Shown here: positions 53,005 through 58,633 of the stretch, piece after piece | Layout: each line of letters begins with the position of its first letter | How positions within the stretch are numbered: position 1 is the first letter of the stretch | Assembly: GCA_017592665.1 (NCBI GenBank) | Contig: JAGFNW010000048.1 | Location: 1-58,633 of the forward strand | Reading direction: 5' to 3' | DNA: 58,633 bases | Origin: Streptosporangiaceae bacterium NEAU-GS5 | GTDB taxonomy: Bacteria; Actinomycetota; Actinomycetes; Streptosporangiales; Streptosporangiaceae | Translations under genes and position numbers: made by a program | Notes under the pieces: model-generated | What the model was told of the DNA's origin: nothing | What the model saw: the letters and a program-made list of their open reading frames with translations, nothing else | Database searches by the model: none

Positions 53005-54423
53005 TCAGACGGCGGCGAACATGACCTGACGGGCGACCGGGTCGGCCTTGACCAGCCGCACCCGGATCCGCTTGCCGGGAGTCAGCCCCTCGCCCTCGCA
53101 GCGGGCGATCACCGCGGGCTCGGTCACCTGGACCTGCGCCGGATGGTCGTCGATCGTGATCGCCTGGAACGTCTCGCCGATCCGATCCTGGAGGATCGTC
53201 GCCTCCACCAGATCGACGCAGGCCCGGTCGACCGCGGCCGCGCGGCGGCCCGACGTGGCCATCAGCTCCGGCAGACCGGGCAGCGCGGCCGCGATCTCCG
53301 AAGGCACGGGCTTGCCGGCCGCCACGGCCAGGCAGACCTCCGTCGCGAAGCGGTCGACCAGGCGCCGTAGCGGTGCCGTCACGTGCGCGTACGGCGCGGC
53401 CACCCCGGCGTGCGTCGTCAGCTCGGGCAGCGCGCCGTCGAAGGCCGCGTAGGCCGCGCCGCGCAGCAGCACGACCGATTCGTGAAGAAACGCCGCATGG
53501 CCGGGATCGGCCGGGTCGAGCCCCGACACGACCTGGCCGTACGTCGCGCCGTCGGGCCACGGCACGCCGAGCGCGGCGGCCACCCTGCGGACCTTGGCCA
53601 CATCCTCAGGACCGGCCTGCGGCAGCACGCGGAGCACGCCCACCTTGGCCTGGATCATCAGGTCGGCCGCGGCCATGCCGGTGAGCAGCGAGATCTGCGC
53701 GTTCCAGGCCTCGCTCGGCAGCTGGGTGCGGAACTCGACCCGATAACCATCGCCGTCGGGGGTGATCTCCTGCTCGGGCGTGGGCAGAGACACGCCGCCA
53801 CGGGCGCGCTCCAGCTCCAGGCGGAGCGGGCCCACCTCGGCCAGCAGCCGCAGCGTGCCCTCGGCCGTGCCGTCGTCGACCACGGCCTGGACGTGGGCGT
53901 AGTCGAGGCGCTCGCGGCTGCGCACGAGCGCGCGCTCCACGCTCACGTCGACGGTCCGGCCGGACGCGTCGAGGTCGGCGCGCCACAGCGCGGCCGGCCG
54001 CGACCGGCCGGGCAGGAGGCTCGCCGCCCCCTCCGACAGGACCGGCGGATGCAGGGGGACCCGGCCGTCGGGCAGGTAGACGGTCTCGCCGCGCGTGCGT
54101 GCCGCCTGGTCGATCGCTCCGCCCACGCGTACGAAATGGGCGACATCGGCGATGGCATACCAGACGCGGTAGCCGTCGCCGCGGCGCTCGATGCACATCG
54201 CCTGGTCGAGATCCATCGAACCGGGCGGGTCGATGGTCAGCAGCGGCAGATCGGATCGGTCGGCGTAATCCGCCGGCGGCGGCTCGGCCGCGGCCTTCTC
54301 GGCCTCGGCCTGCGCCTCGGCGGGGAACTCGGCGGGCAGGTCGAAGTCGTCGCGGATCCGCGCGAGCCCGTCGGCGAGTGGAACGGCATGCGTTTCCGGT
54401 ATCCGGATCACCGTGTGCGGCAC
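53005..54423 (-). CDS. RNB-domain 3'-5' exoribonuclease
   Basis: A 472-residue compact RNase II-family protein. I start it at the GTG at 54423, seven bases after TAGGTT; a TTG at 54432 has no support. The active-site motif (TIDPPGSMDLDQAM) carries Asp65, Asp71 and Asp73, but the fourth acidic position of the classical enzymes is Gln74. It lacks the N-terminal cold-shock domains of RNase II/R and has only a short C-terminal beta extension. It degrades single-stranded RNA. It converges with helY. Confidence 0.92.
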   Translation of the reverse strand: MPHTVIRIPETHAVPLADGLARIRDDFDLPAEFPAEAQAEAEKAAAEPPPADYADRSDLPLLTIDPPGSMDLDQAMCIERRGDGYRVWYAIADVAHFVRVGGAIDQAARTRGETVYLPDGRVPLHPPVLSEGAASLLPGRSRPAALWRADLDASGRTVDVSVERALVRSRERLDYAHVQAVVDDGTAEGTLRLLAEVGPLRLELERARGGVSLPTPEQEITPDGDGYRVEFRTQLPSEAWNAQISLLTGMAAADLMIQAKVGVLRVLPQAGPEDVAKVRRVAAALGVPWPDGATYGQVVSGLDPADPGHAAFLHESVVLLRGAAYAAFDGALPELTTHAGVAAPYAHVTAPLRRLVDRFATEVCLAVAAGKPVPSEIAAALPGLPELMATSGRRAAAVDRACVDLVEATILQDRIGETFQAITIDDHPAQVQVTEPAVIARCEGEGLTPGKRIRVRLVKADPVARQVMFAAV

Positions 54424-54428
54424 GGCGA

Positions 54429-55331
54429 TCAACCTACCGCGAGGACCGACAGGAGGCGGTTGAGTGGCGCGTCGAGACCGTAGCGGTCGGCCAGCCGTAC
54501 GAGAGCCTCGGGATCGCGCGGCTTGACCGGGAGCGCACGGTCCAGGTCTGGGATGGGGGCGTCCGAGGCCACCTCGACCACGGCCGGGGCGACCGCGAGG
54601 TAGTCGCGGGCCGCGGCCAGCTTGGCGCGGGCGCCGGCCGGGAAACCCTCGGCCGAGCCCGAGTCGAGGGCCTCGAGCATGGCGCCGAGCGACCCGAACT
54701 TCGTGATGAGCGCCGCGGCCGATTTCTCGCCGACGCCTGCCACGCCGGGCAGCCCGTCGCTCGGGTCGCCGCGCAGGGTCGCGAAGTCGGCGTACTTGGT
54801 CCCCGGAATTCCATACTTTTCGCGTACAAACGCCTCATCGACGGTCGTGAGGTTACGAATGCCCCTTACTGTGTAAAGGACCCGGCACGGCTTCGCGTCG
54901 TCCACAAGCTGAAAAAGATCTCTGTCGCCGGTGACGATGTCGACCGCGCCCGTCGCGCCGAGCGCCAGCGTGCCGATCACGTCGTCGGCCTCGTAGCCGT
55001 CGACGCCGATCCGCGCGATCCCGACCGCGTCGAGCACCTGCTCGATCACCGGGATCTGCGGCTGAAGGGCGTCCGGGACCACCTCGACGTCTCCATACGC
55101 GACGCGGTGCGCCTTGTACGTCGGAATGGCCGCCACCCGGAACGCCGGCCGCCAGCTGGCGTCCATGCAGGCCACGATCTCGGTCGGGCCGAGCTTCTTG
55201 ACCAGGGTCGCCGTCATGTCGATCAGGCCGCGCACGGCGTTGATCGGCATGCCGTCAGGCGCGGTCATCGACTCGGGGATGCCGAAGAAGGCGCGAAAGT
55301 AGAGGGACGGGGTGTCGAGCAGTAGCAGCAC
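54429..55331 (-). CDS. 5'-3' exonuclease (DNA polymerase I 5'-nuclease-like)
   Basis: A 300-residue stand-alone homologue of the PolI 5'-nuclease domain. Motifs are LLLDTPSLYFRAFFG, IPTYKAHRVAYG, GYEADDVIGTLA and VTGDRDLFQLV, and the helix-hairpin-helix GVAGVGEKSAAALI. It removes RNA primers or flaps. The GTG at 55331 lies three bases after a TATGGT hexamer. Its 3' end contains the -10 hexamer of the downstream RNB gene. Confidence 0.93.
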   Translation of the reverse strand: MLLLLDTPSLYFRAFFGIPESMTAPDGMPINAVRGLIDMTATLVKKLGPTEIVACMDASWRPAFRVAAIPTYKAHRVAYGDVEVVPDALQPQIPVIEQVLDAVGIARIGVDGYEADDVIGTLALGATGAVDIVTGDRDLFQLVDDAKPCRVLYTVRGIRNLTTVDEAFVREKYGIPGTKYADFATLRGDPSDGLPGVAGVGEKSAAALITKFGSLGAMLEALDSGSAEGFPAGARAKLAAARDYLAVAPAVVEVASDAPIPDLDRALPVKPRDPEALVRLADRYGLDAPLNRLLSVLAVG

Positions 55332-55382
55332 CCGACCATAGTTACCGCCTTGGCGCCTCCACGGCCAACAGACAGGTCCAGG

Positions 55383-55388
55383 TAAGTT
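55383..55388 (+). promoter_or_regulatory. TAAGTT -10 hexamer, leaderless start of the M24 peptidase
   Basis: TAAGTT ends seven bases before the GTG at 55396. This favours GTG 55396 over a TTG at 55387 that lies inside the hexamer. Confidence 0.5.
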
Positions 55389-55395
55389 GGGACTC

Positions 55396-56505
55396 GTGAC
55401 CTCTGAAGATCTCTTTCCCGTCAGCAGGCTCGCCGCGGTCCAAGAGGCGACCGCGCGATCCGGCCTCGACGCGCTGCTGCTGACGCCCGGCCCCGACCTG
55501 CGGTATGTGACGGGCTACGACGCGATGCCGATGGAGCGGCTGACCTGCCTGGCGGTCCCCGCGTCCGGCGAGCCGTTCCTGATGGTGCCCCGGCTGGAGC
55601 TGCCGGCCGCCGAGCACTCTCCGGCGTCCCGGCTCGGCGTGGAGTTCGTGCCGTGGGAAGAGACCGATGATCCGTACGCGCAGGTGGGGATCCGCCTCGG
55701 CGCGGTCCGCAAGGTGGGGCTCGCCGACCGGATGTGGGCCATGCAGTCGCTGCGGCTGCGTGACGCGATGCCCGGCGCCGAGCAGACGCTGGCCGGCGGG
55801 GTGCTGCGCGAGCTGCGGATGCGCAAGTCGCCGGCCGAGGTGGCGGCGCTCCGTGAGGCGGGCGCGGCCATCGACACCGTGCACGCCCAGGTGCCGAACT
55901 TCTTGAAGGCCGGCAGGACCGAGCGTGAGGTCGGCAAGGACATCGCCGAGGCGATCATCGCGGCCGGGCACGCCACGGTCGACTTCACGATCGTCGGATC
56001 GGGTCCCAATGGCGCCTCGCCGCACCACGAGCTGTCCGACCGGATCATCCAGCCGGGGGAGCCGGTCGTGGTCGACATCGGCGGGGCCATGCCGAGCGGC
56101 TACTGCTCCGACTCGACGCGGGTCTACTGCATCGGTGAGCCGCCGGCCGACTACGCCGCCTACTACGCGGTGCTCCAGGCCGCCCAGCAGGCCGCCTGCG
56201 CCCATGTGCGGCCCGGCGTGACCTGTGAGTCCATCGACGCCGCCGCACGCGAGGTGATCGCCGACGCGGGCTACGGGGACTACTTCATCCACCGCACCGG
56301 CCACGGCATCGGCCTGGAGACCCACGAGGAGCCCTACATCGTGACGGGCAACACCGAGCTCATGGAGCCCGGCTTCGCGTTCTCCGTCGAGCCGGGGATC
56401 TATCTGCCCGGCATGCACGGGGCCCGGATCGAGGACATCGTGGTCTGCGGCGAGGCCGAAGGCGAGCGGGTCAACCTCTCGGCCAGGGACATCGTGATCA
56501 TTTGA
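55396..56505 (+). CDS. M24-family metallopeptidase (Xaa-Pro aminopeptidase type)
   Basis: A 369-residue cytoplasmic peptidase. An N-terminal creatinase-like domain (to about 130) precedes the pita-bread catalytic domain. The ligands are visible in VVVDIGGAMPSGYCSDSTR (two Asp), HRTGHGIGLETHE (His), SVEPGIY (Glu) and ARIEDI (Glu). It cleaves Xaa-Pro peptides. The next gene begins with a TTG overlapping its stop codon, so the two are cotranscribed. Confidence 0.93.
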   Translation: MTSEDLFPVSRLAAVQEATARSGLDALLLTPGPDLRYVTGYDAMPMERLTCLAVPASGEPFLMVPRLELPAAEHSPASRLGVEFVPWEETDDPYAQVGIRLGAVRKVGLADRMWAMQSLRLRDAMPGAEQTLAGGVLRELRMRKSPAEVAALREAGAAIDTVHAQVPNFLKAGRTEREVGKDIAEAIIAAGHATVDFTIVGSGPNGASPHHELSDRIIQPGEPVVVDIGGAMPSGYCSDSTRVYCIGEPPADYAAYYAVLQAAQQAACAHVRPGVTCESIDAAAREVIADAGYGDYFIHRTGHGIGLETHEEPYIVTGNTELMEPGFAFSVEPGIYLPGMHGARIEDIVVCGEAEGERVNLSARDIVII

Positions 56506-57608
56506 GCGTCGAAGACGAACTGCTCGAGCTGGTCCGCGACATCGCCGCCAAGGAAGTCGTGCCGCGGGCGGTCTCCTACGAGCAGGAGGGACGCTTTCCC
56601 CGCGAGGTGTTCACGTTGCTGGGGGAGGCCGGGCTGCTCGGCCTGCCCTATCCGGAGGAGCACGGCGGGGGAGGCCTGCCGTATTCGACGTACCTGCGGG
56701 TCGTCGAGGAGCTCGCCAAGGCGTGGCTGGCCGTCGGCCTCGGCGTGTCGGTGCACACGCTGTCGTGCTTCCCGACCTTCGCGTACGGAGACCTCTCGCG
56801 GCTGCCCGAGATGATCGGCGGGAGCCTCCTCGGGGCTTATTGCCTGTCCGAGCCGCAGTCGGGCTCCGACGCGGCGGCGCTGACCACGCGGGCGGCCGCC
56901 GACTCCGGCGGCTACGTGGTCGACGGGGTCAAGGCGTGGACCACCCACGGCGGCGTCGCCGACTTCTACACGCTCATGGCCCGCACCCCGGCCGGAGTGT
57001 CGTGCTTCCATGTCCCGGCCGGCCTCGAGGGCCTGTCGTTCGGGCCGGCCGAGCGGAAAATGGGCCTGCGCTCCTCGCCGACCGCCCAGGTCAGGTTCGA
57101 CTCCGTACGGCTTGCGCACGACGCCCTGATCGGCGCCGAGGGGCAGGGTATGCGGATCGCGCTGGCCGCCCTCGACGGCGGGCGGCTGGGCATCGCCGCC
57201 TGCGCCGTCGGTGTGGCCCAGGCCGCCTTCGACGCCGCCGCGGGCTACGCCAGGGAGCGCAAGCAGTTCGGCTCGCGCATCGTCGACCACCAGGGCCTGG
57301 CTTTCATCCTGGCCGACATGGCGACCGCCATCGCCGCGGCCCGCGCCCTCTACCGCGACGCCGCCGCCCTGCGCGACGCCGGACGGCCGTATGGGACGCG
57401 GGCGGCGATGGCCAAGCTGTTCGCCACCGACACATGCATGCGCGTCACCACCGACGCCGTCCAAGTCCTCGGCGGCTACGGCTATGTCGAAGACTTCCCC
57501 GTGGAGCGCTACATGCGCGAAGCCAAAGTCCTGCAGATAGTCGAGGGGACGAATCAGATCCAGCGCCTGGTCATCGGCCGCGCCATCGCCAAAGCCGACC
57601 CGATGTGA
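56502..57608 (+). CDS. Acyl-CoA dehydrogenase
   Basis: A 368-residue flavoenzyme that oxidises acyl-CoA to the 2,3-enoyl form. The TTG at 56502 overlaps the peptidase stop (TTGA). FAD-binding segments AYCLSEPQSGSDAA and VVDGVKAWTTHGGVADF are present. The C-terminal domain has RKQFGSRIVDHQGLAF and VQVLGGYGYVEDFPVERYMR, and the catalytic Glu lies in IVEGTNQIQRLVIGR. It may serve branched-chain amino-acid or fatty-acid breakdown; the substrate cannot be told. Confidence 0.94.
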   Translation: MSVEDELLELVRDIAAKEVVPRAVSYEQEGRFPREVFTLLGEAGLLGLPYPEEHGGGGLPYSTYLRVVEELAKAWLAVGLGVSVHTLSCFPTFAYGDLSRLPEMIGGSLLGAYCLSEPQSGSDAAALTTRAAADSGGYVVDGVKAWTTHGGVADFYTLMARTPAGVSCFHVPAGLEGLSFGPAERKMGLRSSPTAQVRFDSVRLAHDALIGAEGQGMRIALAALDGGRLGIAACAVGVAQAAFDAAAGYARERKQFGSRIVDHQGLAFILADMATAIAAARALYRDAAALRDAGRPYGTRAAMAKLFATDTCMRVTTDAVQVLGGYGYVEDFPVERYMREAKVLQIVEGTNQIQRLVIGRAIAKADPM

Positions 57609-57633
57609 CATTCCCGCACGTCAATCGGAATGT
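57608..57633 (+). terminator. Hairpin after the acyl-CoA dehydrogenase gene
   Basis: ACATTCC (57608-57614) and GGAATGT (57627-57633) form a 7-bp stem with a 12-base loop starting at the stop codon. No T-tract follows. Confidence 0.5.
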
Positions 57634-58354
57634 GGTCGGGCACTCAGAGCTTCACTGCCCGGCCGTTGCCGAACAGAATCCCCTGATCATTTGATGGTCC
57701 TGAATATCCGGTTGTTTCCGATTCCTTCCTGGCGATCCGGGCCGGGTGACGATTTGGTGCTGACCCCTTTGGGCGCCGGAACGGTGTTGCAGGGCTAAGG
57801 CGGGCTTTGTCGGTCCCAGGGATTCGGCGATGTCGAGTTTGGACCGAGGCGATCTGAAGCTAGGACTTATGAGCGGTTGGTCACGAGATATGTTCGCGGC
57901 AAACGCCGCAGCTCCTGGTGTCTCTCAACCTCTCGCGCTCATCGTCGTCGAGTGCTTGTGCCCGTCCTCCTGGACGACGTCGAGCAGGGACCCGTCGAAC
58001 GTGCCGCCGAGGCCCAACACCGGGATCGTTTGGTCCTTCTCCTCGTCAGCCCGTAGGTGAGAGTGGCGGAAGTGGTTCGTTGAGGATGCGCAGCATGCTT
58101 GGAGCCTTTGTGGCCTGGGATTTGTCGTGTTGGCGATTTCGGGAGTGCAGCGATGACCTCTACCGTGTCAGGGGAATCCCGATCATGCCGTGACCAGCAC
58201 ATTCTCCAGGCGGCCCAGGTCAGGGGCGGTTGTTGACGTTGGTTGACGCTCGTTCGGAGCGGTTCGGGAACATCGGTTGCTCCCGCCGGGGCGGAGAATC
58301 GGGAGCACGGCGCTGGTGCTGATGGGGGACTGCGCTAGGACCTGTTTGGAGTTC
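57634..58354. other. Gene-free, apparently decayed stretch next to the IS end
   Basis: No intact gene is seen. Base composition is lower in GC than the flanks. On the minus strand a protein-like fragment (VLGLGGTFDGSLLDVV, then TTMSARG) runs to a TGA at 57925, but upstream of about 58110 the same frame looks random. It may be the relic of a pseudogene. The last ~20 bases probably belong to the insertion sequence. Confidence 0.4.
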
Positions 58355-58633
58355 GGATCATGTTGCGGCGAGGAGTTTGAGCCACATGATCGAGCCGCGT
58401 AAGTGGAGGCCTGCCTCGTAGCTTGCCGGGTCTTTGTCGTAGCGGGTGGCCAGCCCGCGCCATGCCTTGATCTTCTGGAAGCAGCGTTCGACGGTGTTGC
58501 GCTGCCGGTAGCGCACCGGATCGAAACCGACGGGCCGGCCGCCGGCCGGCCCCTTGTTCTTCCGGTTGGCCTGCTGATCGGCCTTTTCCGGGATGACCGC
58601 AGTGATGCGGCGGCGGCGCAGATAGGCGCGGTT
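58334..58633 (-). mobile_element. IS5-type insertion sequence, truncated by the window edge
   Basis: The end of an insertion sequence lies around GGACCTGTTTGGAGTTC (58335-58351), just past the transposase stop. Only one terminus is inside the window, so the inverted repeat and target duplication cannot be checked. The boundary is approximate. Confidence 0.55.
58355..58633 (-). CDS. IS5-family transposase, C-terminal part
   Basis: The last 92 residues of a transposase, open at the window edge and ending at TGA 58355. PVGFDPVRYRQRNTVERCF and KAWRGLATRYDKDPASYEAG are characteristic of the C-terminal DDE region of IS5-type enzymes, including the catalytic Glu (the E of NTVERCF). The upstream basic segment RRRRITAVIPEKADQQANRK is also typical. 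Whether the element is intact depends on sequence beyond the window. Confidence 0.9.

Noticed and set aside
57925-58202. Minus-strand fragment as a real gene
   Set aside because: Only about 40 residues look protein-like, there is no start or ribosome site, and the upstream frame looks random. It is kept only as a possible pseudogene relic.
1-58633. CRISPR arrays and tRNA or rRNA genes
   Set aside because: No regularly spaced repeats, cloverleaf sequences or rRNA signatures were seen on reading through the window.

Overview
The window is high-GC DNA from an actinomycete. It carries a complete Pup-proteasome locus (arc, dop, pup, prcB, prcA, pafA, pafB, pafC), a DUF3073 gene, twin-arginine export genes next to pafBC, and many TANNNT -10 hexamers placed 6-7 bp before start codons. 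The gene order fits the order Streptosporangiales (Nonomuraea/Streptosporangium-like). The genus is an inference, not something I can prove from this sequence.

Region by region: 1-910 is non-coding GC-rich DNA with the first copy of a roughly 360 bp dispersed repeat. 911-1372 is a small membrane protein. 1681-7669 is an oligopeptide/dipeptide ABC importer operon in the unusual order permease C, binding protein, permease B, ATPase D, ATPase F. 7745-9646 is a half-size ABC exporter. 9610-15181, all on the minus strand, holds a DesK/NarL-type two-component system, an ATPase plus FtsX-type ABC transporter it probably controls, and a DUF3073 protein. 15182-15816 carries a G-quadruplex motif and the second repeat copy. 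15817-20968 holds a RecB-like nuclease, a site-2 protease with CBS domains, a ClpX-type zinc-finger protein with palindromic operator candidates, an FHA protein and a tandem GNAT protein.

The proteasome region runs from trmI (21063) and arc (22084) through an acyltransferase, dop (25398) and pup (27583). Between pup and prcBA lies a seven-gene minus-strand carbohydrate cassette (27914-37077): GH38 alpha-mannosidase, Gfo/Idh/MocA oxidoreductase, CehA-type PHP hydrolase, ABC ATPase, two permeases and a binding lipoprotein. prcB, prcA, a lipoprotein, pafA and an FKBP-type isomerase follow. Then come a short block of regulators and hypotheticals (42287-45840), pafB, pafC, a small membrane protein, tatA, tatC, a diacylglycerol-kinase-like gene, helY, an RNB ribonuclease, a 5'-3' exonuclease, a prolidase-like peptidase and an acyl-CoA dehydrogenase. 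The window ends in a decayed intergenic stretch and the 3' end of an IS5-type transposase.

How they work together: Pup already ends in Gly-Gly-Glu, so PafA can ligate it directly and Dop is left mainly as a depupylase. Arc/Mpa unfolds pupylated proteins into the PrcAB core. PafB and PafC form the WYL-family DNA-damage activator usually linked to this locus. The most noteworthy points are the sugar cassette splitting pup from prcBA, the twin non-coding repeats with G4-forming tracts, the palindromes between the zinc-finger and FHA genes, and the high density of apparently leaderless promoters.
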